This document shows positions 11,329-22,009 of a stretch of 64,000 nt of DNA, piece after piece. Under the pieces are notes generated by a model, which saw only the letters and a list, made by a program, of their open reading frames with translations, had not been told where the DNA came from and searched no databases. A program made the translations under genes and the position numbers. Numbering within the stretch: position 1 is the stretch's first letter; every line of letters starts with the position of its first letter. Source of the DNA: Blepharisma stoltei (Eukaryota; Ciliophora; Heterotrichea; Heterotrichida; Blepharismidae); contig CAJZBQ010000020.1 of NCBI GenBank assembly GCA_914767885.1, positions 868,001 to 932,000 on the forward strand. The letters run 5' to 3'.

Positions 11329-11805
11329 TTATGAAGCTTCTTCTTCTAGTATTAGAAGCTCTTCTTCTGAAACAAATTCACTTTCGCCATTCGTAATGAT
11401 TAATACTTCGTCTTTTCCAAAATTCCTGACTAAGTCTTCATCTGTAAGTGTAAATTCTCTAATACCTTTTTTGTCATATTGAATGTTGTTTATTACAACG
11501 ATTTCGTCCTCTGCCATTACCAAATAAAGCTTGATAAGCGCAATAATGTCTTCATTTAATTCTCTTTCAGACACTGAATAAAACCCATATTTGCTATAGT
11601 CTGAAACTGCATGATCTGCGATTCCGTCAACAACGGCTATATATTTAGATTTTAGTTCTTGTCGTTCCTCTTCAGTAAGAATTTCTCCTGTTTCAGGGTG
11701 ATAAAACACTTCAGTAGGCGAGTTTATTTGATTTTGTGAGCTATTCTTTGACAGGCTGCTATAAGCTGTGTAAGTTAAAATACACAAGGATAAGAAATGT
11801 ATCAT
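11329..11805 (-). CDS. Small acidic secreted or luminal protein
   Basis: A 158-residue protein with a hydrophobic N-terminus (MIHFLSLCILTYTAYSSL) that looks like a signal peptide, followed by a hydrophilic, strongly acidic region with motifs such as YHPETGEILTEEERQELKSKY and a C-terminal SEEELLILEEEAS. No cysteine pattern or catalytic motif is seen. I do not recognise the family. Secretory or ER location is inferred only from the N-terminus. Confidence 0.65.
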   Translation of the reverse strand: MIHFLSLCILTYTAYSSLSKNSSQNQINSPTEVFYHPETGEILTEEERQELKSKYIAVVDGIADHAVSDYSKYGFYSVSERELNEDIIALIKLYLVMAEDEIVVINNIQYDKKGIREFTLTDEDLVRNFGKDEVLIITNGESEFVSEEELLILEEEAS

Positions 11806-12007
11806 TATTTAAAGCCATTTTTTTGAAAAATTTTAGTTTAACTGTTTTTAATGAAATTCATCGTATCTTGAATTTGCATAAACATCTTTTAACTATTTTG
11901 GGATGCTTTTATTAATAAAATTTATTTTTAATTTCTTGATTATTATAAGGGCTAGTAATCAATAAATGTGAAAATTGTCTTTGCAAATGTTTTATCAAAG
12001 ATAATAA

Positions 12008-12685
12008 ATGGCCTATGAAGAGAACAAACGAGTTCTCCATGTTAGAACTCCTGTTGTTTTAGAAGAACAAGAAATCAATACTGAGCCCAACGCAAGTTTA
12101 TGCACGAAATCTGTTTTTCCAAAATATGATAGTTTTAGTCAAAAATTCCCTTGCTTGCGATCAAATGCTGTAAATCCAGACAAAAAGAGCTCTCAAATAT
12201 TCCAGAGATCAGCAGAAAATATTCATATAAATAACAAATCACGATACCAAAGCCCTTTAAGCATTGGTTCAAGAAAAAAATGATCTCCATCTCCAATTCG
12301 TGACTGTGAAAGCGACTTAGAATTAACATTTTTCCAAAGATCAATAGTCCCTAGAAAAGACTCCCGATTAAGAGCACATCCTATATCAGAAATTTCGCTA
12401 GAAGTTCCTATTATAGAAGCTGCCCCAAATCCTAGCGCACGATCTAAAGATTTAAATTCAATTAAAAACTGGAAAGCTCAACAATCGTCGAGCCATAAAA
12501 GAATTAGGTCAAATGAGCCTAAACGAGGATCAGTTAAAGTCTTAAGAAAACGGGCTTCAACTCCTCTTAAAGTTCAGTGCAATAATCTATATAATATTCA
12601 TATTAAAATACAAGAACGGCAAATCACTCCTGTTCATTTAGATTATGTAACACAAATCATGAAAAGGCCGTGGCTGTCAACATAA
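12008..12685 (+). CDS. Basic low-complexity protein of unknown function
   Basis: A 225-codon frame through one TGA (SRKKWSPSP). The protein is Ser, Arg, Lys and Pro rich, mostly disordered in appearance, with SPxxR and RSNEPKRGS type segments that could be phosphorylation sites. The most ordered stretch is the C-terminal IHIKIQERQITPVHLDYVTQ. I do not recognise the family. Start is the first ATG, 11 codons before an acidic cluster; the frame is closed by TAA. Confidence 0.6.
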
Positions 12686-12776
12686 TTTAAACAATGTTTA
12701 ATTTATAAATGGCTCGTTTAATTTTCAATTATATTATGCTTCTTATCCCTCGCAGCTTCAAATTGAAAATTTTTTT

Positions 12777-13899
12777 TTATAAAATGCTTGATAAAAATAA
12801 ATAATTAAAATGGCTACTATTATAAGGGTTAATTGGATCAATATTTTTTTCTTCATCAATAGTGTCAGCAGAGCTTTCTGAAGGAGTTTTAACAATATCT
12901 TTTAAAATTTCATCTTTAAGCTTACTACACAATTTATCAAGATTTTCTATTTTTTTGTCAGCAGATAGTTTTCCTAATTTATTTTTTGGATCTGTTTGGT
13001 TATAAATCAATATTTCTGTATGATTATTTACTAATGATATCAATATAATATTAAAATGTATAACTCCTCTGTTAAACCCTTTTTCAATAGGTTTCTTTTC
13101 ATGCTCGACATTACAAGAAATAACAGCCACATTTTCCCCACTTGTTTTTATATAGGTTTTAGTGACATAATCATTTTTATACCCTAAAAGCATGACACTT
13201 TGATAGACGTAAAATAGACCAGGAAACGTTCCATCAAAAATTTCAACAGTTGCCACATCATCTCAATTTTTTCGTTTTTCTGCTAATAAAATAACGTCTA
13301 AAACTTTTTTTAAAGGCACTTTTTCGTCGAGATGAAGTCATACTTTGCTCACAGGTGATGTCTTATCGAATTTTGAGCCTCTAATAGATTTTACATAAAA
13401 TCATAAATCTTCTTTGATAGTATTTCATGATGCTTCAGTGTTCAATTCTTCAATATATTTTAGAAGGTCATAAGGTTGAATATCAAGATTTTCTTCAATT
13501 GGTCTGATGCATAATCGCTGAGCTTCAGAAATTATTGAATTAATTTTAGGATGATAAGCGCTGTTTTCCTTTGACCCTGATGCAGATTTCTAACTCCTCC
13601 CCTCTGTGAGCGAAGAAAAACTCCGAACGAGCAAAAATTTTTTTATGGAAAAAATTGATATATAAATGATAATTATTATAACGAAATCTCTAGCTATTCA
13701 GATTAATTTTAAACAGCTTGCTTTTTAAAATATAAATTTAGCAAATTAAATTCGTTTTAGCTTCTCAATTTTTACAAATGAATTTTTTTTTAAATTTTGA
13801 AAAAAAATTTTGACCCCCTCGTAAGCGAACAAAATTTTTTTGTTCGATAACGGAGGGGGAGTAAGTAGAAAATACATCTCGCGAAGCACAGCATCCCAT
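12777..13899 (-). CDS. N-myristoylated START-domain lipid-binding protein
   Basis: Exon 1 is 24 nt (13899-13876) encoding MGCCASRD, a myristoylation plus palmitoylation signal. A 15-nt intron (GTATTTTCTACTTAG) follows, itself interrupted by an IES at 13593-13863, and exon 2 runs 13589-12777, giving 278 residues. The middle matches the START lipid-transfer fold: VPLKKVLDVILLAEKRKNWD, then LGYKNDYVTKTY, VEHEKKP and a long beta stretch. The C-terminus is helical and acidic. A peripheral membrane role in lipid sensing or transfer is inferred. TGA is Trp at four places, including the conserved KNWDD. Confidence 0.8.
13593..13863. mobile_element. CCGTGAG-family IES lying inside a 15-nt intron
   Basis: A 271-bp degenerate MITE between TA at 13591-13592 and 13862-13863. 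The left end has CTCCTCCCCTCTGTGAGCGAA; the right end has a hairpin with AACGAAC. It sits between nucleotides 14 and 15 of the intron, so the intron exists only after DNA excision. Confidence 0.85.
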
Positions 13900-14116
13900 A
13901 TTGAATATAATAATAAGTAAAAAGACTATTACTTCAGATTTTATTTAGATTTTGATGATAACCGGTTTTATTTTTTGGGTACTAATAAACCATTTATAAT
14001 AATAAAAACCATAATTATTTTATATCGGAAACAAATAACTAAAGAGCTTTTCAGATTTTATTTAAAAATAATAATTAATTATTAATATTTAGCTATTTTA
14101 TTTATTTTATAGGTAA

Positions 14117-16012
14117 TTAATTAGATACATGCTCAAGAACAGCTAATTTTGCTCTAATTGAAGAAATCAGCATTTGATTTACATCTTCACTTTTTTCTAG
14201 TGTTGATAAATTATTTGGGGTAGTTGAATTTAACAGCAATTCTTTTCTTCTTGCTTCTTTTTCTATTTTCTCTGCTTTTGCTTTAATTCTCTCTGCTTTT
14301 TGCTCATTTGTCAACTCTAAATTCAAATCTTCTTCTCAATCCACATTGTGCTTTCTGGCAGTTCCTGACTTGCTAGCAGCATCTTCTCTAGCTTTCCTTC
14401 TTTCTCCCAAATAATCAATTAAAACTGGCTCTTTTTTGTTTTTTTCTTCAGGAATTAATGGATTTTTAGGGTATTTCCTTGGCTTTCACATTTTTTTGCC
14501 TTCTCCATCTGAATATGACTCCACAAATGATTTTTCTTGGCTTGACTTCAAAATTTCTTTTCTCACAGGATGCTTCAATTTTTCTACCCTCAATTCAAGC
14601 TCTTTTTGCTTGAATTTATCAATAGATGGAGTAAACATTTCTCTGACTAAGTCAGCATATTTTATTTTCCTGTCAACTAGTTTGAGTTTATCTTGGATAG
14701 ATTTTTCTTTTTCGTCTATTGACTTTTCTAATTTATAATTTTTAGAAACTCCAAGCTGATTCATCTGGTGGTCAATACTTTTTTGAGTCATTTCTTTATC
14801 AGTCTGAGCGTTATGCTCTTTCCTTAGCTGTGAATACCATTTAGAATGCTCTGCAAGATCGTCTTTGCTTAGTGGCTGAAATAGCAGTCTCTTCTTTGCA
14901 AGCTCTGCTTTTCTTTTTTCAAGCTCTGGCATTTCTACATCTTGCAGGAATTTTTCTTGCATTTTTTGATATAGCGGCTTTTGCTTTTTTATTTCAGCCA
15001 ATTCGATTTCTCTTCTTTTCATTTCTTCCAACTCTTGTTGGCGTCTCATTTTGTTTTCTTGCATTCTTTCTAGTTCTTGCTTATATTCTATTTCAAAAAT
15101 TGCGTTTTTTCCTTCTTTTTCGAGTTGCTTTCTCTCTTTTTCTTCTTCTAACTGTCTATTAATTTCTTCTAAGTGTTCTTTTATTTTTTCTTTCCTTCTT
15201 CTTTGCTCAGCTTGGTATTCTTTCACTTTTCTAGTATTTTCTTCACTTTTCCTTTTTAAATCTTCATAATACTCTTGCCTTGCTTGTTTATTTTGTAAAT
15301 TAGGCTTTTTGTATTCGAAATCTTCTAACTCCCCCTGTGAGTGAACAAAAAAATTTTGTTCACTCACGGAGGGGGGTTAATTTTTTTTTTTAAAAAAGCT
15401 TATATATAAAATTTTTATAAAATTTTTTTTTCGAAATTTAAAAAAATCTCACTTCTATTAAAATTGGAAAGCAAAAATTAATTTAATTTATAAAATTTAT
15501 GTTTTAAAACGCAATTTGTCTAAAATTAAGCTGAATTAGCTTGAGATTTTATTATACTAATTATCACTTATATATCAAAATTTTTTTCCATAAAAAAATT
15601 TTTTCTATTAAAAAAATTTTTGTTCACTCACGGAGGGTGGGTTTTTGGGTAAAAAATAACAATTTTTCTAATGGTTTTGTTCACTCACGGAGGGGGGAAG
15701 CAAGGAGTTAAGATGCTGCAAAGAGTTTTCAATATGATTTAACTTGTTTTCAAGTTCTTGCTTTTGTCTTTTTATTTCCCTCACCTTCGCTTTCCTCAAC
15801 TCTGCATCAAAATCATTATTTTTCAGTTTTTCCTTCTGCTTTTCTATCATCGCTTGCAAGTTACGCTTTTCCTCACTAATCGCAATCACTTTTTCTTTCA
15901 AACTTCTTGTTACTTTTCCCAAAATAGTTTCTAATACTTCATTTATTGCCTTAGGCAACTTATTATCAGCTCCAATTTGACTACTTAGTTTTTTAAGATA
16001 GGCTTCCACCAT
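14117..16012 (-). CDS. Long coiled-coil protein with IES and one unresolved 1-nt shift
   Basis: Two coding blocks, 16012-15711 and 15327-14117, flank a MITE IES. Both are almost pure coiled coil rich in Lys, Glu and Gln; the second contains KPLYQKMQEKFL and PELEKRKAEL, shared with the gene at 1-700, and TGA as Trp in KKMWKPRKYP and NVDWEEDL. After removing the IES the two blocks are out of register by one nucleotide (1513 nt in total). A 1-nt excess in a short homopolymer just upstream of the junction, or an atypical 28-nt GT-AG intron ending in TTTGCAG, would fix it. Function unknown; cytoskeletal or ciliary role is a guess. Confidence 0.7.
15328..15710. mobile_element. CCGTGAG-family MITE / IES
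   Basis: A 383-bp full-length copy: hairpin end at left, tandem motif end at right, conserved AT-rich body with GAATTAGCTTGAGATTT. Flanked by TA at 15326-15327 and 15709-15710. The right end carries an extra AAGCAA next to the G run. Confidence 0.9.
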
Positions 16013-16061
16013 TAATTATTAACAGCAAATTACATCAATCAAGGCTCATTCGTATAAAAAT

Positions 16062-16523
16062 ATGGATCGTAGAAGCCAGCGCACCTTCATTATGGTCAAG
16101 CCTGACGGCGTTCAAAGAAAACTTGTAGGAGAAATTATTAGCAGATTCGAGCAAAGAGGTTACAAGCTTGTCGCTATGAAAACCCTGCACGCTTCTCCTG
16201 AACTCCTCAGACAGCACTATGCAGAACACGAAGGAAGAAGCTTTTTCGCATCTCTAATCGAATATATTGGCTCTGGCCCTGTTGTTCCGATGGTCTGGGA
16301 AGGTACTAACGTTATTGAAATTTCAAGAAAAATCATTGGAGCTACCAAACCAGCTGAAAGTGCCCCTGGGACTATTCGTGGAGACTTTGCTATCGAAGTA
16401 GGAAGAAATATTGTCCATGGAAGCGACAGCGAAGCTTCAGCCCAAAGAGAAATTGCCCTTTGGTTCAGAGAAGAAGAACTCGTCAGCTGGAATGACCATA
16501 GCAGTGCTTGGATTTATGAATAA
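16062..16523 (+). CDS. NDK: Nucleoside diphosphate kinase
   Basis: A 153-residue protein, the normal subunit length. It transfers the gamma phosphate between nucleoside triphosphates and diphosphates through a phosphohistidine. Seen: the N-terminal [12 protein letters not shown] strand, [11 protein letters not shown], GLVxxMVWEG-type helix (VVPMVWEG), PGTIRGDF and the active-site NIVHGSDS histidine. C-terminus WIYE is typical. Uninterrupted, no TGA needed. Compositionally less AT-rich than neighbours, consistent with a highly expressed gene. Confidence 0.97.
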   Translation: MDRRSQRTFIMVKPDGVQRKLVGEIISRFEQRGYKLVAMKTLHASPELLRQHYAEHEGRSFFASLIEYIGSGPVVPMVWEGTNVIEISRKIIGATKPAESAPGTIRGDFAIEVGRNIVHGSDSEASAQREIALWFREEELVSWNDHSSAWIYE

Positions 16524-16559
16524 ATAATTGCTCAAAATAAGGGAAAATTAAATATAAAT

Positions 16560-16793
16560 ATGGAGCCAGGGGTTAAAGAAATTAGAATTCATGCTCAAAT
16601 GTCATGTGAAGGATGCTCAAACTCAATCACAAGGATTCTTAATAAAGTGGAAGGGGTTAGAAGTGTACAATGCTCAGTGCCGAACCAGACTGTTGTTGTA
16701 GTAGCTGACCAAGCTGTGCAACCTAATTTGCTGATAGAAAAGCTCTCAACTTGGGCAAGTGCATCAGGAAAGCAAATCAGCTTGATAGCTTAG
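16560..16793 (+). CDS. Heavy-metal-associated (ATX1-like) copper chaperone
   Basis: A 77-residue single HMA domain. The metal-binding motif is MSCEGCS (MxCxxC) near residue 14, followed by ITRILNKVEGVRSVQCSV, matching the beta-alpha-beta-beta-alpha-beta fold of ATX1/ATOX1, which delivers Cu(I) to P-type ATPases of the secretory pathway. Only 36 bp separate it from the NDP kinase stop, same strand. Confidence 0.9.
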   Translation: MEPGVKEIRIHAQMSCEGCSNSITRILNKVEGVRSVQCSVPNQTVVVVADQAVQPNLLIEKLSTWASASGKQISLIA

Positions 16794-16976
16794 ATCATTT
16801 AATTAATAGATGACTTTTTATAGTTGTTAGGATTGGTATCAAGTTTAATTTAATTTTATACTTGCTAACAAAAATGGATCGCCAATAGTCCTCATCTATT
16901 TCTCTTTCTTATCTCTAATGAGCCACATCCCTAAACACAATTTCTCTGAAATTTCATTATAAATTAGAAAATAATT

Positions 16977-17591
16977 TTAAATTTTGACTGCTTCCATCTC
17001 CATAAGGTCCTTTCTCCTCATTTTTTTCCTCAATTTTTCTCTCTCCACAAAAGCTTCATTAATATCTTTCCATACCCCTTTTCTCACACACTCTTCAGCT
17101 ATTTTTATCATCATGCTATCTGCAATTTTGTTTTGGTGTTCTTGCAATAAAGCTCCTTCAACGACTGCATTTGTTTCTCTTGAAGGATGGGTTATATAGC
17201 CCATTGTCCTAAAAATGTCCAGCTTATAAGTTTCTTTGAATTCTGAAATTATGAAATCATTTGCTTTGTTTTCAATTTTTTCTTTTGGGTCCATAGACCA
17301 CCTTCTAATGCCTTCTTGAGGAGGTTCTTCTGTGACAACTCCCCATACGTGAGGGCTTCTAACGTCATAATTATAAGTTCGATATACTTGCGGTTTGCAT
17401 AGAAACACTATTTTTCAATATGCCCAATTGAGAAACCTATAGAAGGGCTGGAAAATTACATCTCTGTAGATAGGAATTATAAGGCACCAAGCAATAAGAA
17501 GTCTGACTCGATATCTACGACAGCTGCGGATTCACCATATGAACTTTCTAGTTGAAAAGCCTCCTTGTGTAGGTCTGAAGGTATAAAACAT
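16977..17591 (-). CDS. Uncharacterised basic membrane-anchored protein
   Basis: A 204-residue frame reading three TGA codons as Trp. Residues about 20-60 contain an Arg-rich segment and a hydrophobic stretch (LLIAWCLIIPIY, then ILNWAYWKIVFLC-like), a probable membrane segment; the rest is soluble and charged, with SPHVWGVVTEEPPQEGIRRW and a C-terminal KLRKKMRRKDLMEMEAVKI helix. I do not recognise it. A mitochondrial inner-membrane or organelle protein would fit the basic N-terminus, but this is inference. Confidence 0.6.
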
Positions 17592-17976
17592 TATTTTTAT
17601 TAAAAGCAGAAAATATAATTAGAAATATATCAATATTTCTAAAATTTTGTATCCTCTGAATAAAAAGAGATCAAATTATAATAAAATCAACTCTATTACT
17701 TTGATTTATACTTAAATTATTGCGTTTTTAAATAAAAAGCTTACTCCCCCCCATTTAATAACGAACAAAACCGTCATTTTTTTTTCCTAAAAATTTTTCC
17801 TTAAGCCATTTAATAACGAACAAAATTTACTATAAAATTTATATAAGCTAATTTAGTCTTTATAGTTTACTAATTTTAAGTAGTTAGAATAAGATAAGGA
17901 CAAATATAATCGATCAAAGAATAATAAATAAGAGCTAATAAGTTAATAGTGGCTTAATCTTAAGCTGTTGCTTTAC

Positions 17977-18314
17977 TCCCCCACTCCGTAAGTGAACAAA
18001 AAAAATCTCGTTCGCTTACGAAGGGGGTTTAATTTTTTTTGTAAAAAAATTATTTTTTCAAAATTTAAAAAAATCCTAATTCGCAAAAATTGGAAAGCAA
18101 ATATTAATTTGAATTTGTAGAATTTATGTTTTTAAAACGTAATTTTGTTTAAAATTAAACAGAATTAGCTCCAGATTTCATTATAATAATTATCATTTAT
18201 ATATCAAAATTTTTTCCATTAAAAAATTTTTCTATTAAAAAACAATTTATTCGCTAACGGAGGGTGAGGGATTTTTCTAATGGTTTTGTTCGCTCACGGA
18301 GGGGTGGGGAGTTA
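17977..18314. mobile_element. CCGTGAG-family MITE nested in another MITE
   Basis: 338-bp copy with hairpin end at left and tandem-motif end at right, flanked by TA at 17975-17976 and 18313-18314. Body matches other copies (AATTAGCTCCAGATTTCATT). Confidence 0.88.
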
Positions 18315-18450
18315 GCAATAGTTATCTTTTCGCTTTCATTTAGGCGCTTTCTCTTTCTGTTGCCATCATTTGAATTCTTCTATTATTAACTCTTTAATTG
18401 AAATTTTTATATAAAAAAATTATAGATATTTAATATAAATTTTATATATA

Positions 18451-18625
18451 TAGAGGTTTCCTCTATATAGCGCTAAAAGCGCAGACATTTTCCCAGGAGC
18501 TTTCCAAGTTCGTCGGACCAAATCGCTTTTTGGTCCGACCAAGGCATTGATTTGGTGCAACCTACCGATAAATTCCGATCAGAATTTATCGGCCTTACAG
18601 CGCCAAACATAGGAAACTTTCTATA
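18451..18625. mobile_element. Fold-back element nested in MITE cluster
   Basis: Ends read TATAGAGGTTTCC and, on the other strand, TATAGAAAGTTTCC; an AGCGC-containing arm follows on each side (TATAGCGCTAAAAGCGC and AGCGCCAAAC). A central GGTCCGACC palindrome is present. Confidence 0.65.
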
Positions 18626-18757
18626 TTTTTTTCCAAAAAATTTTATAAGTTAGACCCCATTTAATAACTAACAAAAAAAGTGTTCGTTATTAAATGGGGG
18701 GAGAGTTAGAAGTTTTCTATTGAAACACTTTTATATATCACAAAGAAAGAATAAAGC

Positions 18758-18971
18758 GGCTCCATGTCAAATAACCGTGGATTTTTGACAGTGTACTTTT
18801 CATTGAAATCCATTTGGTCGAAAATTTTTGATAGTGCGGACATTTAACGTTTTTTTTTCGGTCAAATGTCTCTCTATCAAAAATTTTCGATCAATTTTTT
18901 TTCCAAAAATTTTTCGGTGAAATGGACACTATCAAAAAGGCAAAGTCATTTGACCTGCACCCGAATAAAGC
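18758..18971. mobile_element. Imperfect inverted-repeat element with 9-bp direct flanks
   Basis: Arms with GACAGTG/CACTATC and GTCAAAT/ATTTGAC blocks form a long imperfect palindrome. GAATAAAGC is duplicated at 18749-18757 and 18963-18971, like a target-site duplication. A related arrangement occurs at about 49520-49660. Confidence 0.5.
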
Positions 18972-19032
18972 ACTTCTTCTCAATAAAAGCTTCTTCTTAA
19001 AGCACTAATAATTTTATTTAATAACTGTAAAT

Positions 19033-20952
19033 ATGAGTGACTACGAGCCTGATTTCGATGAAAGTTCTAGCTCAAGAGCTTCCCCCAAGAAACGAGAAAA
19101 CAAAGAAAAGTCCCCTAAAAAAGAAAAAATTGAAGCAAAGCCAGGCTCCCTGCCTTGAGAAGAAGAATCCATGACTTATTCAAGAGATGATGGAAGCAAT
19201 CTTATTCGACTGCAACGAGAAAACGTTCAGTTAAGAAATAGATTAAAAGATCTTAGTCAAAGGCTAAATGATATTATAGAAATCACACAAAGAAAGCGGT
19301 CAAAGAAGAGAGGAAGAAAGGTAGACACAAGCAAAGAAGAACTTGAAACTGCAACGAAGAAGCTTCAGCTCTATGAGTAAACTCTATGTAGGAAACAATG
19401 AAAAAAACTGTCAGATAGGACAGAATCGTTGAAGGATCCAGAATACGAGAGAATTCTGAAAGCAGATATTGAGAATGATGAAGCAGTTTTGCAAAAATTA
19501 GAAAATAATGTCAAAAAAGGTGAAGCAAGCCAAAAGAAAAGAGGCAAGGCTTTAGGAGGCGTTTTAAGTACTGGAGAAACTGAAGACATGTATAAGCTCT
19601 ACAATGAGCTCATAACTGAAAGCACAATTTATTCGAAAAAATTAAAAAAAATCGAAGACAGAGATCAACAAATAGAAAGCAGTTATAATGAAATTGCACA
19701 AAAATTAAATAAATTGGAAAGTTATTATATCTTACTCCCCCCCTTCCGTGAGTGAACAAAAAAATTTTGTTCACTCACGGAGGGGGTTAATTTTTTTTTT
19801 TTTAAAAAAATTTATATATAAATTTTATAGAAAATTTTTTTTTCGAATTTTAAAAAAATCCTAATTTGCAAAAATTGGAAAGCAAATATTAATTTAATTT
19901 ATAAAATTTTATGTTTTAAAATGCAATTTGTTTTAAAATTAAAAAGAATTAACTTGAGATTTCATTATAATAATTATCATTTATATATCAAAATTTTTTT
20001 CCATAAAAAAAATTCTCTATTAAAAACATTTTTGTTCACTCACGGAGGGTGGGTTTTTGGCAAAAAATAGCGATTTTTCTAATGGTTTTGTTCACTCACG
20101 GAGGGGGGGAGTTAATAAATTACAGAAGGGCAGAATGCCTTATTGGTTACACAGTCACCAATGAGTTTTATGAGTTTATCCGCTTTGCGGCGCCCTTGAC
20201 TTAGTTTTATTGAATGCTGCGAGAATGCTCAAGCACCATCTTTCTTCTTCTGAAGAATCTGCCTCAATGCCAAGACGGATTGAGTGTGCATGAGGAAGAT
20301 ACGCCTCATTCTTACCTTGTTGGGTCATTGGAGAGTAGTAAAACCCTGGAGTCTAACGAATGCTGGGTCCCTGCCCTCTGCAGCTACAGGAAAAAGGTTT
20401 AATCCTTTAGGCCCAGACTACAATCTCTGATATTGCGGTGAAGTCCACCTTTATGGTCTGAAGGACATTGCCAGGTTACTTCTTTGCACGGTTTCTTGCC
20501 CAATTCTCCTTGACCATAACTTGAGAAAATTGCTTCAAGAGGTCGGGCGCGCTTAGGTCGGCATTTTATGTATATAAAGCTATTATGATCAACTTAAAGA
20601 CTTAGAAGTCCCAGAACAAGATGAGTCTGAAAAGAAAGTCAAAGATAAAATATCTCAACTGGAAAGAGAGCATGATATAAAAGTTAAAGATTTTAATAGT
20701 AAAATAAGGAAACTCAATGGAAGGATAAAGGAACTTGAAGGAGAAATTGGAGAAGTTGACAAAGAGGAAAGTGAGCTGTACTTGGAAATAGAAAGAAGGA
20801 ATTATCAGATCAAAGAAGCCCAAAATAATATGTCGAAAATGAGAGGAAGCATGGAGTTCATGGGAGAGAAAAAAGGCACAAAAACACCATCATCGAATTT
20901 GTTTGAAACTGAGCTTCCTGAGGATATGATTGACAAAAAAATTTATAGGTAA
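19033..20952 (+). CDS. Coiled-coil protein split by a compound IES
   Basis: Exons 19033-19376, 19392-19724 and 20583-20952 give 348 residues. A 15-nt intron (GTAAACTCTATGTAG, 19377-19391) is required. The N-terminus MSDYEPDFDESSSSR is acidic/serine rich, followed by basic KKERK stretches and long coiled coil (RLQRENVQLRNRLKDLSQRL; KLNGRIKELEGEIGEV). TGA is Trp in PGSLPWEEE. I do not recognise the family; a basal body or cilium component would fit the style of protein but is not shown. The 858-bp IES between exons 2 and 3 holds a MITE and a retroposon-like unit. Confidence 0.75.
19725..20582. mobile_element. Compound IES: MITE plus retroposon-like unit
   Basis: The right part (about 20115-20575) is GC-rich, unlike its surroundings, and ends CATTTTATGTATATAAAG. 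AAAGTTATTAT before and AAAGCTATTAT after the whole insert look like a diverged target-site duplication. A 380-bp CCGTGAG MITE (19735-20114) sits at its 5' edge. Removal between matching TATTAT sequences restores ESYYDQLKDL. Confidence 0.8.
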
Positions 20953-21174
20953 AGTGAGGATAATAAATAGAAGATTGTAACCAAGATTTTTAAAATTAGA
21001 CTGCAAATTTTATTTCTATTTATACTAAATCTCTTAAATTCTCTAATATCAATAAAATTAAGACTTTAAGAAAATAATTTAAATAAATATCAATTCAAAT
21101 CTTGCATTGCTTGAGAGGTTCTTGGCTGTCACTGATTAAATTTGTTAAATATTTTTAGAACAGAAAAATCCTTA

Positions 21175-21517
21175 CTCCCCCACTTTGTGAGCAAAAAAAA
21201 AATCTTGTTCGCTCACGGGTAAATTTTTTAAAAATATTTATATATAAATTTTTTATAGAATTTTTTTTTAATTTAAAAAAAACCCAATTCACAAAAATTG
21301 GAAAGCAAATATTAATTTAATTTGTAAAATTTATGTTTTAAAACGCAATTTGCTTAAAATTAAACAGAATAGCTAGAGATTTCATTATAATAGTTATCAC
21401 TTATATGTCAAAATTTTTTTCCTTAAAATTTTTGTTCGCTCACGGGGGGTGGGTTTTTGGGTAAAAAATAGGGGATTTTTCTAATGGTTTTGTTCGTTCA
21501 TGGGAGGGGGAGAGTTA
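21175..21517. mobile_element. CCGTGAG-family MITE, intergenic
   Basis: 343-bp copy, hairpin end at left eroded, right end GTTCATGGGAGGGGGAGAG. Flanked by TA at 21173-21174 and 21516-21517, in the upstream region of the gene at 21595. Confidence 0.85.
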
Positions 21518-21594
21518 AAATTTTCCTTTTATTAAAAATTTGAAAATAAATGTGGCTGATGCTATCAACCATAATTTAAAAATAATATACTGTT

Positions 21595-21846
21595 ATGGGG
21601 TGTGTATCAAGTCAGCAAAAAACTGCAAAATCAAGCATCAGGCTCAATCGAAAATTTATTGAACTCAAATCCTTAGACTCAAAAAAATTATATTTCATTA
21701 AAACTCCAGAGTTAGAAAAAAATAAAGACGAAGGTACTCAAATCGGCATTGATCTTGAAGCAACATTCATGAACAAAGTCATAATTAATAAAGAGCATCA
21801 CAATTCAATGCACTCTCAAAAATTCCAGATAATTGGCACTATATAA
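21595..21846 (+). CDS. Small N-myristoylated protein
   Basis: An 83-residue protein beginning MGCVSSQQK, a consensus N-myristoylation and palmitoylation signal, so membrane attachment is likely. The remainder is basic then mixed, with no domain I can name. Upstream is a MITE ending about 80 bp before the ATG. A real gene is supported by the start motif and coding-like composition, but nothing else. Confidence 0.6.
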   Translation: MGCVSSQQKTAKSSIRLNRKFIELKSLDSKKLYFIKTPELEKNKDEGTQIGIDLEATFMNKVIINKEHHNSMHSQKFQIIGTI

Positions 21847-22009
21847 TTATAAGCTTAGCAATATTTAATGAAGTTTATATAATTCCTTATTTTTTTGAAA
21901 TTATTATAGAAACTATTCAAAAAAATTTTATATATAATTTAAATTTAAAAAATAATTAGTGTGATTTTTTGAATTATGTTTAAGAAAACTACGATTTAAG
22001 TGAATTGAA

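Larger units (their letters stand above)
17744..18709. mobile_element. Nested IES cluster: CATTTAATAACG-family MITE with two insertions
   Basis: The outer ends are CTCCCCCCCATTTAATAACG at left, with a second direct copy about 65 bp in, and a terminal fold-back hairpin with the same motif at right (18650-18709), flanked by TA. Inside lie a complete CCGTGAG MITE (17977-18314) and a fold-back element (18451-18625). The cluster is intergenic, between the genes at 16977-17591 and 19033. Confidence 0.8.

Noticed and set aside
14486-15367. Protein starts reading MSEQNFFVHSQGE and similar PPSVSEQNH endings at several loci
   Set aside because: These residues are translations of the MITE terminal repeat, not of genes; the true coding block begins at the IES edge.
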